DNA from: Mageeibacillus sp. UBA5770
GTDB taxonomy: Bacteria > Bacillota_A > Clostridia > Saccharofermentanales > Saccharofermentanaceae
Length of the DNA: 41,827 bases
Reading direction: 5' to 3'
Assembly: GCA_002418705.1 (NCBI GenBank)
Contig: DIEQ01000078.1
Location: forward strand, 1-41,827
The notes below the pieces were generated by a model that did not search any database, was not told where the DNA came from, and was given only the letters and a program-made list of their open reading frames with translations. The position numbers were made by a program, and so were the translations under genes. Of the stretch, positions 7,395-15,460 are shown in pieces. How positions within the stretch are numbered: position 1 is the stretch's first letter; each line of letters starts with the position of its first letter.

Positions 7395-8930
7395 ATGAGT
7401 GTGTCTGAGTATGTTCTCGAACTAAACGGAATTACCAAGATTTTTCCCGGCGTTAAAGCACTCGACAAAGTGCATTTTCAGCTCAAACCCGGTGAAATCC
7501 ATGCACTCATGGGTGAGAACGGAGCGGGGAAATCAACGTTCATCAAAGTAATTACCGGAGTTCATAAGGCCGATGAAGGCGAAATGATTCTTGACAGCAG
7601 GAAAGTGGACTTTCAGGGTCCGCGTGATGCACAGGCTGCAGGTATCGCTGCGATTTACCAGCATGTTACAGCGTATCCGCATCTTTCAGTAACCGAGAAC
7701 ATTTTTATGGGACATGAAAAAGTTAAATTCGGCAAAATCATGTGGAAAGAAATGCATGAAGAAGCCAATGGATATCTGAAGCAGCTTAGGGCTGATTTTT
7801 CTGCCACGGATGAGATGGGTGCCCTAAGCGTTGCTCAGCAGCAGATGGTCGAGATTGCAAAAGCACTCTCGATGAACGCAAGGATTATTATTATGGACGA
7901 GCCAACAGCAGCTCTTACCAAAACGGAAAGTGAAGAGCTGTACAGAATCACGGAACATCTTCGTGATCAGGGCAATTCCATAATATTCATATCACACCGG
8001 TTTGAAGACATGTACAGACTGGCCACCCGGGTTACAGTACTTCGGGATTCGAAAAATATCGGAACTTATAATGTTAATGAAATTACAAACGATGATCTGA
8101 TACGTGCCATGGTCGGACGAGAAATCAGTGATCTTTTTCCAAAGCCAGCGGTTAAGATCGGCGAAGAAGTTCTTCGTGTCGAAGACTTCTGCAGGACGGG
8201 ATATTTCAAAAATGTAAGCTTTGCTGTCAGAAAAGGCGAAATTCTTGGCCTTACCGGCCTTGTCGGGGCCGGGCGGACGGAAGTATGCGAGACGATTTTC
8301 GGTATAGAAGAAAAATCCTGCGGCAAAGTGTTCCTGGACGGTAAAGAAGTTGACATCAAGAACCCCACTGAAGCAATGCGGCTCGGAATAGGATATCTTC
8401 CTGAGGACAGGCAGCTGCAGGGTCTTATACTGGATTGGGGAATCGGCCGCAACATTACTTTGCCGATTATTGATACACTTAGTAATCATTCCTGGCTGAA
8501 TGAGAAAAAGGAACGTGAAGTGGCCAAGAAACTGGCTGAGCAAGTCGATACAAAAGCCGTAACGCTATTCGATAAGGCAAGTTCCCTTTCAGGCGGAAAT
8601 CAGCAAAAAGTTGTCGTTGCTAAATTACTGGCGACAGATGTTAAAGTCATCATACTTGATGAACCGACCAAAGGCGTTGATGTCGGAGCAAAAGCTGCCA
8701 TATATGCAATTATGGGCGAACTTGCAAAGCTGGGATACGCCATTGTGATGATTTCATCTGAAATGCCGGAAATTCTCGGCATGTGTGACAAAATCATTGT
8801 CATGTGTGAAGGTAAAGTCACCGGTGAGCTCATGCGAAGTGAAGCAACACAGGAAATTATTCTTGATAAAGCTATGGCGAAGTCCCATCACACAACTGTA
8901 GAACAAAGTGAGGTGCGGATAGATGGATAA
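7395..8930 (+). CDS. Sugar ABC transporter, double ATPase subunit
   Basis: A 511-residue fused double ATPase of the RbsA/MglA/RhaT class that energises monosaccharide import. The first domain has Walker A GENGAGKST, an LSVAQQQMVEIAKAL signature and Walker B IIIMDEPTAAL. The second has a degenerate Walker A (GLVGAGRTEV), which is normal for the family, then LSGGNQQKVVVAKLL and VIILDEPTKGVD. An in-frame TTG lies at 7359, but ACAGGAGT is ideally placed for ATG at 7395. The stop overlaps the first permease start by 8 bases. It is the first gene of the importer operon. Confidence 0.92.
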   Translation: MSVSEYVLELNGITKIFPGVKALDKVHFQLKPGEIHALMGENGAGKSTFIKVITGVHKADEGEMILDSRKVDFQGPRDAQAAGIAAIYQHVTAYPHLSVTENIFMGHEKVKFGKIMWKEMHEEANGYLKQLRADFSATDEMGALSVAQQQMVEIAKALSMNARIIIMDEPTAALTKTESEELYRITEHLRDQGNSIIFISHRFEDMYRLATRVTVLRDSKNIGTYNVNEITNDDLIRAMVGREISDLFPKPAVKIGEEVLRVEDFCRTGYFKNVSFAVRKGEILGLTGLVGAGRTEVCETIFGIEEKSCGKVFLDGKEVDIKNPTEAMRLGIGYLPEDRQLQGLILDWGIGRNITLPIIDTLSNHSWLNEKKEREVAKKLAEQVDTKAVTLFDKASSLSGGNQQKVVVAKLLATDVKVIILDEPTKGVDVGAKAAIYAIMGELAKLGYAIVMISSEMPEILGMCDKIIVMCEGKVTGELMRSEATQEIILDKAMAKSHHTTVEQSEVRIDG

Positions 8931-9918
8931 GATTAAGTCGATTACAAAAACACTGACAAAGTCCAGAGAAATAAGCCTGATCTTTGTACTTATCATTTTA
9001 AGTGCTGCGATTCAGCTAAGAAACGATAAGTTTTTATCATTCGGCAATATTAATGACCTGCTCGTAAACGCTACCATTATGAGCATACTGGCTATCGGCA
9101 TGATGTGCGTACTTCTCATAGGCGGTATCGATATTTCAATCGGTTCAACACTCGCTCTTTCCGGTATGATCGCAGCCCTTGTCATGAGAAGTAATCCGCA
9201 GATTCCGGGATTTGTCTCCTTTCTCATTGCCATCGGAGTCGGCCTTGTCTGCGGTCTGTTAAACGGCATTGTAATTGCCAAAGCCGGTGTTATCCCTATC
9301 ATCGCAACACTTGGCTTTATGAACATTTTCCGCGGGGCAACATATCTTGTAGCGAACAGCCAGTGGGTTCATAAAGAACAGATTACGCTTGATTTCCAGA
9401 ACTTCACATTGAACAGCCTGTTTGGAATTAATAACATGATTATTGTCGCTATTGTCTGCTATCTGATCTTTGCTTACTTACTGACATTCAACAGGACCGG
9501 CCGAAAGATTTATGCCGTAGGAAGTAATCCTGAAGCTGCCGAGATCAGCGGTATCAATATTGACCGGATTAAAATCATCGTATATACGCTGATGGGCGGC
9601 CTGTCCGGACTTGCAGGAGCCCTATGGGTTTCCAAGTACGCATCGGCACAGGGTGATTCAGGAAAAGGAATTGAAATGGATATTATCGCTGCCTGTGTTA
9701 TCGGCGGCGTAAGCTTAAGCGGCGGCAAGGGAACTGTTCTCGGTGTTGTCCTGGGATGTCTCTCCCTGGGTATATTGAATAATGCACTGCCGCTTATCAA
9801 TGTATCTTCCTTCTGGCAGGACGCCATCAAAGGTGTAATCATTATTGTTGCACTGATCCTGAACGTTATGACGCAGAGAACGCTTGATAAGAATAACCTT
9901 AAAAGGAGGGAACTGTAA
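8923..9918 (+). CDS. Sugar ABC transporter permease 1
   Basis: A 331-residue inner-membrane permease of the BPD_transp_2 (RbsC) family with about nine or ten hydrophobic helices. Family landmarks are the GGIDISIGSTLALSGM segment after the second or third helix and the conserved GGVSLSGGKGTVLG loop near the C-terminus. It overlaps the ATPase gene by 8 bases and is followed after 2 bases by a second permease, so the channel is probably a heterodimer, as in RhaPQ and LsrCD. Confidence 0.92.
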   Translation: MDKIKSITKTLTKSREISLIFVLIILSAAIQLRNDKFLSFGNINDLLVNATIMSILAIGMMCVLLIGGIDISIGSTLALSGMIAALVMRSNPQIPGFVSFLIAIGVGLVCGLLNGIVIAKAGVIPIIATLGFMNIFRGATYLVANSQWVHKEQITLDFQNFTLNSLFGINNMIIVAIVCYLIFAYLLTFNRTGRKIYAVGSNPEAAEISGINIDRIKIIVYTLMGGLSGLAGALWVSKYASAQGDSGKGIEMDIIAACVIGGVSLSGGKGTVLGVVLGCLSLGILNNALPLINVSSFWQDAIKGVIIIVALILNVMTQRTLDKNNLKRREL

Positions 9919-9920
9919 TC

Positions 9921-10931
9921 ATGGCACAGACAAAAAGAGTAATTGCAGCGGAGAAGGTGTTCTCATGGAAGAGTTTCTTCCTCCAATGGGAGTGGTTCCT
10001 GGTCCTGGTGTTTATACTTGTTAATATTATGAATATGATGATTTCCCCTTACTATCTGAGTACCACCGGTTTGCTGATGGCAACATCATCTTTCCTTGAG
10101 AAAGCCTTTATTGCCCTCCCTATGGTTTTTGTACTGGTAATCGGTGAGATTGACATTTCCGTTGGCTCAACAGTTGCACTTTCCTCGGTCATTATGGCAG
10201 TATGCTACAACGAGCTTGGCATTCCAATGGGTGCAGCTATTTTGATCTGTCTTCTTGTCGGAACCCTCTGTGGGTTCATTAACGGATTTATCCTTACTAA
10301 ATTTACAGAACTGTTTCCGATGATTGTAACCCTGGCAACCATGATCCTGTACCGCGGCATTGCCGTAATGATTCTGGAAGACCAGGCATCCAAGAATTTC
10401 CCGTCCTGGTTCAGCAATATCTTCTGGGGCAAGGTTGGTGCCGTTCCCTATATGCTGATTGTATTTATCATATTCGCCGTCGCATTCGGAATTGTTCTCC
10501 ATAAGACCACTTTCGGCAGAAGATTGTTTGCTATCGGAAGCAATAGAACAGCAAGTAAGTATGCGGGCATTGAAGTGCAGAAAATCCGTCTTATCGTATA
10601 TACGCTCGCCGGTCTTTTTGCAGCAGTTACAGCTGTCTTCCTGACATCACGCATGGGGAGTACGCGGCCAAATATCGGAGAGGGATATGAGCTCGAGGCC
10701 ATATCAATGGTAGTCCTCGGAGGGGTATCAACATCAGGCGGCAAGGGGAGATTTGTCGGAGCCGTTATAGCAATTTTCATAATCGGCTTCCTGCGTTATG
10801 GATTAGGTCTCATTAATACACCTGCACCTACCATGCTAATCATAATCGGTTCACTTCTGATTGTTGCCGTTATGTTCCCGAACCTTAAGCTTGGCAGCCT
10901 TTTGAAGAAAAAAACAGGAATTTCACTGTAA
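9921..10931 (+). CDS. Sugar ABC transporter permease 2
   Basis: A 336-residue permease, paralogous to the preceding one. It has the same family landmarks (GEIDISVGSTVALSSV early, GGVSTSGGKGRFVG late) and a comparable helix pattern, with a slightly longer charged N-terminus. The AAAAGGAGGG ribosome binding site lies inside the end of the upstream gene. Two different permeases with one fused ATPase match the RhaSTPQ and Lsr layouts rather than the homodimeric ribose system. Confidence 0.92.
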   Translation: MAQTKRVIAAEKVFSWKSFFLQWEWFLVLVFILVNIMNMMISPYYLSTTGLLMATSSFLEKAFIALPMVFVLVIGEIDISVGSTVALSSVIMAVCYNELGIPMGAAILICLLVGTLCGFINGFILTKFTELFPMIVTLATMILYRGIAVMILEDQASKNFPSWFSNIFWGKVGAVPYMLIVFIIFAVAFGIVLHKTTFGRRLFAIGSNRTASKYAGIEVQKIRLIVYTLAGLFAAVTAVFLTSRMGSTRPNIGEGYELEAISMVVLGGVSTSGGKGRFVGAVIAIFIIGFLRYGLGLINTPAPTMLIIIGSLLIVAVMFPNLKLGSLLKKKTGISL

Positions 10932-10972
10932 GATTTGGGATCATTCGAATCATATCCGACCCGTTACTTCGG

Positions 10973-11001
10973 TACTGATGGCGAAGCCATTCATGTATAA
11001 T
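10973..11001 (+). promoter_or_regulatory. Possible internal promoter before the binding-protein gene
   Basis: A perfect TATAAT (10996-11001) follows a poor -35 (TACTGA, 17-base spacer) in the 170-base gap between the second permease and the binding protein. A small palindrome, ATGGC-GAA-GCCAT (10978-10990), lies in the spacer. Extra expression of the binding protein is common in such operons. The poor -35 keeps confidence low. Confidence 0.35.
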
Positions 11002-11101
11002 ATGCAGGCGAAGTCTTCTTCTCCTGTGTAAAAAAACAGCAGAGGACAAAATTTTCTGCTATCGGAAACCATTCATTATTTATTTCTAAGGAGGAAAGAA
11101 A

Positions 11102-12148
11102 ATGAAAAAATTTCTAGTCGTTCTCTTGTCAGTCGCTATGCTTTCCACATTCCTGGTCGGTTGTTCAAGCAAGACAGCTGAAACTACAAAAGCTGCTGCA
11201 AAGACCTATGCAATTATCGTAAAGAATGCCGGTAACCCTTACAACGAAAAAGAGTCAGCCGGATTCAAAAAAGTAATCGAAGATGCCGGCGCAACCTGCA
11301 TCATCAAAGCACCGTCAGAAGCTACCGCAGAAGCTCAGATCACCATGATCAACGAACTTGTTGCACAGAAAGTTGATGCTATTGCCATTGCCGGTAATGA
11401 CGCAGACGCTCTTCAGCCGGCTCTTAAGCAGGCTATGGATGCCGGTATCAAGGTATTGTCACTTGACTCTGCCGTAAATAAAGACAGCCGCCTTGTTCAT
11501 GTTAACCAGGCCAGCACAGAGCTTATCGGAACAACCCTCGTCAAGGCCGTTGCCGATATCGCCGGCGCTGACGGCGGACAGTTCGCTATCCTATCTGCTA
11601 CAAGCCAGGCAACCAACCAGAATTCCTGGATCGAAGCTATGAAGGCAGATCTTGCAAAAGACAGCCGCAAGCTTGAATTAGTAAAAATCGCTTATGGCGA
11701 TGATGAATTCCAGAAATCAGTTGATGAGACAGAAGCCTTGATCAAGAACTATCCTGACCTTAAGGTTATCTGCGCACCTACAACCGTTGGTATGATGGCC
11801 GCCGGTAAAGTTCTCACAGACAAAGGACTGACAGCAACCATCAAGCTTACAGGTCTTGGACTTCCTTCTGAAATGGCTGATTATATCGGCGCTGACAAAG
11901 CCTGCCCTTACATGTTCCTGTGGAACCCTCTTGAAATCGGTGCCCTTGCCGCTTACACAGCTATCGCACTCGTTGACGGCAGCATCACAGGCAAAGCAGG
12001 AGAAAACTTCACAGCCGGTACTCTTGGCGACAAGAAAGACGGTAAGTACACCATCGTTGCATCTGCAGACGGCGGAACAGAAATCATCCTTGGCTCACCC
12101 TTCAAATTTGAGCCGTCCAACATCGAAGAGTGGAAAACAGTATATTAA
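11102..12148 (+). CDS. Sugar-binding lipoprotein, RhaS/LsrB-like
   Basis: A 348-residue periplasmic-binding-protein-like lipoprotein. It has a basic N-terminus, hydrophobic core and lipobox ending at cysteine 21 (FLVGC), followed by a short Ser/Lys/Thr linker. The mature part is a type I solute-binding fold (Peripla_BP_4). Segments such as VAQKVDAIAIAGNDADALQPAL, together with SATSQATNQNSWIEAMK, resemble RhaS (rhamnose) and LsrB (AI-2) proteins more than the ribose protein RbsB. This assignment is from memory of those families, not alignment. A strong AAGGAGG precedes the ATG, and a terminator follows 42 bases after the stop. Confidence 0.88.
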   Translation: MKKFLVVLLSVAMLSTFLVGCSSKTAETTKAAAKTYAIIVKNAGNPYNEKESAGFKKVIEDAGATCIIKAPSEATAEAQITMINELVAQKVDAIAIAGNDADALQPALKQAMDAGIKVLSLDSAVNKDSRLVHVNQASTELIGTTLVKAVADIAGADGGQFAILSATSQATNQNSWIEAMKADLAKDSRKLELVKIAYGDDEFQKSVDETEALIKNYPDLKVICAPTTVGMMAAGKVLTDKGLTATIKLTGLGLPSEMADYIGADKACPYMFLWNPLEIGALAAYTAIALVDGSITGKAGENFTAGTLGDKKDGKYTIVASADGGTEIILGSPFKFEPSNIEEWKTVY

Positions 12149-12190
12149 TTTATTCTGCTCAGATGTATGATAACTTATAATTAACGAAAG

Positions 12191-12222
12191 ATTCCTGCGG
12201 CTTGGTGCCGCAGGAATTTTTC
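12191..12222 (+). terminator. Intrinsic terminator after the binding-protein gene
   Basis: A perfect 10-bp stem (ATTCCTGCGG / CCGCAGGAAT, 7-base loop) is followed by a T-rich tract. It lies between the binding-protein stop and the mutarotase start, so mutarotase expression depends on read-through or partial termination. Confidence 0.8.
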
Positions 12223-12239
12223 TGACGAGGTGAAATGCA

Positions 12240-12551
12240 ATGATAAAGGGCTTCAAAATGAAAATTTATGAAGGCATGGCAGCAGAATATGAAAAACGTC
12301 ATAACGAGCTGTGGCCTGAAATGCAGGACATGATTCATGAATACGGCGGGAAAAATTACACGATATTCCTGGATGAAGAGACGAATGTTCTGTTTGGTTA
12401 TATTGAGATTGAGGACCTGGAAAAGTGGTCGAAATCGGCAGATACTGCGATTAACAGAAAATGGTGGGACTTCATGGCTGATATTATGGAAACAAATCCT
12501 GACAACAGCCCGGTAGCAATCGATCTTAAAACGGTATTTCATCTGGATTAA
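12240..12551 (+). CDS. rhaM: L-rhamnose mutarotase
   Basis: A 103-residue protein matching RhaM/YiiL in length and motifs. It interconverts the alpha and beta anomers of L-rhamnose in the cytoplasm, speeding delivery of the usable anomer. Visible family features are EYEKRHNELWPEM near residues 16-27 (with the active-site Tyr/His region), YTIFLDEETN, and the tryptophan pair in INRKWWDFMADIM. The start is aligned with the family, and GAGGTG lies 7 bases upstream. It is separated from the importer operon only by a terminator. It is the best clue to the imported sugar, though mutarotases of this family may accept related deoxy sugars. Confidence 0.88.
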   Translation: MIKGFKMKIYEGMAAEYEKRHNELWPEMQDMIHEYGGKNYTIFLDEETNVLFGYIEIEDLEKWSKSADTAINRKWWDFMADIMETNPDNSPVAIDLKTVFHLD

Positions 12552-12582
12552 TTCCAGGTCACAAATAAGCCCGGAAAAAGGG

Positions 12583-12616
12583 AAAACCTTAGAGATTAAA
12601 ATCTCTAAGGTTTTTT
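12583..12616. terminator. Bidirectional terminator between rhaM and tRNA-Pro
   Basis: A perfect 14-bp stem (12583-12596 with 12601-12614) encloses a TAAA loop. A/T tracts on both flanks provide a T-run in each direction. It lies 31 bases after the rhaM stop and 4 bases beyond the 3' end of the convergent tRNA gene, so it can end both transcripts. Confidence 0.85.
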
Positions 12617-12619
12617 GCG

Positions 12620-12696
12620 TGGTCGGAGTGACCGGACTTGAACTGGCGACCTCTTGCACCCCAAGCAAGCACTCTAGCCAACTGAGCTACACCCCG
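12620..12696 (-). tRNA. tRNA-Pro (GGG)
   Basis: A 77-nt cloverleaf on the minus strand. The acceptor stem CGGGGTG pairs with CACTCCG, the D arm is GCTC...GAGT, the anticodon stem is CTTGC/GCAAG with loop TTGGGGT (anticodon GGG), and a TTCAAGT T-loop is present. The discriminator is A and the terminal CCA is encoded. It reads proline codons CCC and CCU. Confidence 0.95.
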
Positions 12697-12707
12697 ACGC
12701 CTTTACA

Positions 12708-12735
12708 ATTTTAACATAAGATTCACCTATGTCAA
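12708..12735 (-). promoter_or_regulatory. Promoter for tRNA-Pro
   Basis: On the minus strand a consensus TTGACA (12735-12730) and TAAAAT (12713-12708) are separated by 16 bases, with the tRNA 5' end 11 bases further on. Transcription would start close to or within the first bases of the mature tRNA. Confidence 0.65.
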
Positions 12736-12811
12736 TTCCAATTTTGAAATAAATAATTTATCTCTTTTTTAGCTCCTTCTTATTGTTTTTGTATTATAGA
12801 GGTATGAACTG

Positions 12812-12839
12812 TTGTATGCTATTATTAATCTGTTATAAC
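12812..12839 (+). promoter_or_regulatory. Possible promoter for the zinc-ribbon protein gene
   Basis: TTGTAT (12812-12817) and TATAAC (12834-12839) have a 16-base spacer in a very AT-rich stretch upstream of the gene. Several alternative TATAAT-like words are nearby, so the exact promoter is uncertain. Confidence 0.35.
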
Positions 12840-12884
12840 ACTATTATAATAAGTAAAAAGTGAAATAAATGAGGAGGTATGGAT

Positions 12885-13730
12885 ATGTTTTGTACCAAAT
12901 GCGGCAAGGCAATAGATGACGGCAGTTCTTTCTGCCCGGAGTGCGGTCAGGATCTCAGAGCCTTTTCAACTTTAAAGCCCGGCACAGTAGATCAGGTATC
13001 GACGGAAGCTGATGCTCCGATTAGTGTGGAAGAGATTGGAAATGAACCCGATATCCCGGAAACACCCGCACCTGCTGAGCCGGTATATGCTGCTCCTGCA
13101 CCGGAATTTCTGAACACAGGTGTGATTCCTCCCGCTGTACAATCCGCAAAGCCTGCCGGTGATGCAGGATCAAAGCTTGGTGCTTTTTTTAAGGAATATG
13201 TGAAGAGTCCGGTATCTGCTGTTGCCAGTCATGCAAAAAGCGAATTCTGGTTATGGGGCTTACTCTCACTCGCAGCATATCTGCTGATTCACTTCCTGAT
13301 CTCCCTGGCCGGCATACATTCATTCCGGGGAGTGGGTTATCAATTCGGATATTTTGTAGCCAATATTGTTCGTTTTGCAACGCTGATTTTTGCTTACTAT
13401 CTCTTTCAGAGTGTATTTAAGGTTAAGAAGAAGAGCCTGACTTCTGTTATCGCAGTGGTCGGCCTGGCATTTTTACCGCTTCTGCCGTTATATCTCTTAG
13501 GTCTGGTATTTAACAGAATGATAAACTACAGCAACATACTTTCAGGATTAATGATGGTGGCCTATACTGTTGCAGGAATTATTCTTTATTCTGAACTTAA
13601 AGAATCCTCTGATGATAAATCAGGGATGCAAAGCTTGCTGACTGTTGCTGCCTCGATAGCCTGCATGCCTATTATCAGCGGTATCATTGACGCACTTGTG
13701 TCAAATGCCTACGCTTACTTCTATTATTAA
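12885..13730 (+). CDS. Zinc-ribbon membrane protein
   Basis: A 281-residue protein of unknown function. The N-terminus is a zinc ribbon with two CxxC pairs (FCTKCGK and FCPECGQ). An acidic, proline- and alanine-rich linker runs to about residue 95. About five hydrophobic helices then fill the rest, resembling Yip1/DUF-type multi-pass domains. The start is chosen at ATG 12885, because GAGGAGG (12871-12877) is only 1 base from the ATG at 12879 but 7 bases from this one. It is followed after 38 bases by the GNAT gene. Bacterial zinc-ribbon membrane proteins are often linked to envelope stress, but nothing here shows a specific role. Confidence 0.75.
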   Translation: MFCTKCGKAIDDGSSFCPECGQDLRAFSTLKPGTVDQVSTEADAPISVEEIGNEPDIPETPAPAEPVYAAPAPEFLNTGVIPPAVQSAKPAGDAGSKLGAFFKEYVKSPVSAVASHAKSEFWLWGLLSLAAYLLIHFLISLAGIHSFRGVGYQFGYFVANIVRFATLIFAYYLFQSVFKVKKKSLTSVIAVVGLAFLPLLPLYLLGLVFNRMINYSNILSGLMMVAYTVAGIILYSELKESSDDKSGMQSLLTVAASIACMPIISGIIDALVSNAYAYFYY

Positions 13731-13768
13731 TCATTCTGCGATCGAAAACGACAGGGAAGAGGCCCTTG

Positions 13769-14329
13769 ATGCTGCATATGGATACATCTGAAAGTAAATA
13801 CCTTATTGGGATTTCTCCCCCGGTAACATTACGACATGACCTGCGCCCGGGAGATTTAGGATCCATGGTTACGATGCATGGAAGAATATATGCAGAAGAA
13901 TGTGGATACAATCTTGCTTTCGAAGCCTATGTCTGTAAGACCTTCTATGAGTATGCCAAATCAAGTGTCCTGCCGGTGAGCAAGTTCTGGCTGATTGAAG
14001 CAGGGGACACTCTGGTGGGCACAACAGCAATTGTTGCAGCGGGAGATAACCGGGCACAGCTTCGATGGCTTCTTGTTGAGCCCGAGTTTAGAAAACATCA
14101 TCTGGGTTCATTTTTGTTTGGCCAGGCTATTGAATATTGCCGTCAGATGAATTACAGGGAAGTCTTTCTAAATACAACGATAGAACAAAAAACCGCCCTT
14201 TCGATGTACGAAAAGGCGGGATTTGTTTTGGATCATATGGAAGAATACCAGAGTGAATGGGGTCATCCCATCCAGGAACGTGTATATGTCTTATCTCTTA
14301 CGAAGCAGCTGTCGTTGCCGCAGGCGTGA
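13769..14329 (+). CDS. GNAT-family N-acetyltransferase
   Basis: A 186-residue acetyltransferase. The acetyl-CoA-binding core has LRWLLVEPEFRKHHLGSFL, the R/Q-x-x-G-x-G/A-type loop, followed by VFLNTTIEQKTALSMYEKAGF, the usual motif B. The first 70 residues are variable. Some family members are annotated as fused to MarR regulators, but no helix-turn-helix is present here. ATG 13769 is preceded by GGGAAGAGG, and a TTG one codon earlier is also open. The last 32 bases overlap the convergent membrane-protein gene, and a minus-strand terminator lies within its coding region. The acceptor substrate is unknown. Confidence 0.8.
   Translation: MLHMDTSESKYLIGISPPVTLRHDLRPGDLGSMVTMHGRIYAEECGYNLAFEAYVCKTFYEYAKSSVLPVSKFWLIEAGDTLVGTTAIVAAGDNRAQLRWLLVEPEFRKHHLGSFLFGQAIEYCRQMNYREVFLNTTIEQKTALSMYEKAGFVLDHMEEYQSEWGHPIQERVYVLSLTKQLSLPQA
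14187..14219 (-). terminator. Minus-strand terminator inside the GNAT gene
   Basis: Read on the minus strand, an 11-bp stem (14219-14209 with 14203-14193, one G-U pair, 5-base loop) is followed by six Ts (14192-14187). On the plus strand the G-U position becomes a C-A mismatch, so the hairpin suits minus-strand RNA. It lies 79 bases past the stop of the 14298-15299 gene. Confidence 0.75.
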
Positions 14330-15299
14330 CTGCGGCCAGGCTGGCTGCAGCATCTTCTGCTGTTATGTCAGCGGCAAGTGCAGATGCGTCTTTTGAAGAA
14401 ACGATGTCAAGCGTGCAGTAGAAAGTGGTGCCAACGGATCCTGTATCAAGAGCAAGACCGTAATTACCGCGGACGGTTACCGGATCTTCACTTGTGTAAA
14501 TATCAGAAAGATATGTGGTTGCTTCAAGTGTAGTCATCTCAGGATAGAGAACCTGCACATATGGTGCGAAGATGACAAGAAGTTCATTAAAGGCCGAGCT
14601 GTTGCTGAGGAGCATCGCCACCCGAAGTGCTTTAATGTTATCGTCAGATTTATTTACACTTCCGGAAACGGCAAGCTGATAGTTGACTGTATTATCGAGA
14701 TATCCGGAAAATGTTCGAACATCAGAATCGGATGAGGATGCAGAATCTGTTCCTGCTGTTTCTTCATCGTAGGCCACTTCGGGGAATGCAAAACCATAAC
14801 CTGAGATCGCTTCATAGGCATCTGTTTTGGCATATGCGGCAGAGAATTCTTTCAGTGTCATTTTGAGTGTGCTGCTGCTGTTGAACATTCCTGTAAAAAA
14901 TGCAATAAACACAAATATCAATATGGCGGCAACAATGGCGGAAACAACAACAATCGGATCAATACCTTTTTTCCCGGCAGGCTTTTCGGACTTCATACCT
15001 GCTTCTTTTTGCTTTTTCATTCGCGTTGATTTATTGCTGCGAAGCATTTCTTCGATTGCTTTTATTTCTTCCTCATCATCAGACGGACGCTCGACAGGTG
15101 TGTTCTGCGCCTTCAAAATCTTGTCTATGCTTTCATTATCCTCCGGATTGTCAGAGACGGGATCGTCAGCAACAGGTTTGACATTCGGAGCAGTTATTAC
15201 CAGATCATCAGGATCTGGTTTTGGTCCCAATAAATTAACGGTCAAAGCTTCCGGATCAATGTCCGTTGTATTTGTATCTTTGGTTGCAAAAGTTGCCAT
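14298..15299 (-). CDS. Single-pass membrane protein of unknown function
   Basis: A 333-residue protein I do not recognise. Residues 1 to about 115 are polar and strongly acidic, with low-complexity Asp/Glu/Pro stretches, then a Lys-rich segment. One membrane helix follows at about residues 120-145 (PIVVVSAIVAAILIFVF). The remaining 190 residues, rich in Ser/Thr/Ala, would lie outside the cell, giving an N-in topology. The C-terminus ends in a Thr/Ala-rich tail. The start ATG at 15299 has GAGGTAACC upstream. It converges on the GNAT gene with a 32-base overlap. Such architecture suits a sensor or anchored envelope protein, but no domain supports that. Confidence 0.65.
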   Translation of the reverse strand: MATFATKDTNTTDIDPEALTVNLLGPKPDPDDLVITAPNVKPVADDPVSDNPEDNESIDKILKAQNTPVERPSDDEEEIKAIEEMLRSNKSTRMKKQKEAGMKSEKPAGKKGIDPIVVVSAIVAAILIFVFIAFFTGMFNSSSTLKMTLKEFSAAYAKTDAYEAISGYGFAFPEVAYDEETAGTDSASSSDSDVRTFSGYLDNTVNYQLAVSGSVNKSDDNIKALRVAMLLSNSSAFNELLVIFAPYVQVLYPEMTTLEATTYLSDIYTSEDPVTVRGNYGLALDTGSVGTTFYCTLDIVSSKDASALAADITAEDAAASLAAVTPAATTAAS

Positions 15300-15460
15300 T
15301 TCGGTTACCTCACATTTTTTTACACATTTGTACTATAGAGATGATAAGCGCAATTAGCTAAATCCGCAACTCTTGTTGATGGATTCATACCGATTTGCCT
15401 CAGTTATATGATACAATAATCGTCGATTAAGTAATAACATATCCGGCATGGAGTGTAAGA

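Noticed and set aside
7992..8543. A 183-codon minus-strand frame inside the ABC ATPase gene
   Set aside because: No ribosome site or motif; shadow of a conserved coding region.
10978..11080. The palindrome and AGCAG/CTGCT repeat before the binding-protein gene as a terminator
   Set aside because: Stems are short and no T-run follows; a weak attenuator is possible but not supported.
12620..12696. Integration site for a mobile element at tRNA-Pro
   Set aside because: No integrase gene and no duplicated tRNA 3' end seen nearby.
14827..15357. A 176-codon plus-strand frame opposite the single-pass membrane protein
   Set aside because: Serine-rich shadow. The minus-strand frame has a better start, a ribosome site, a coherent membrane topology and a terminator.
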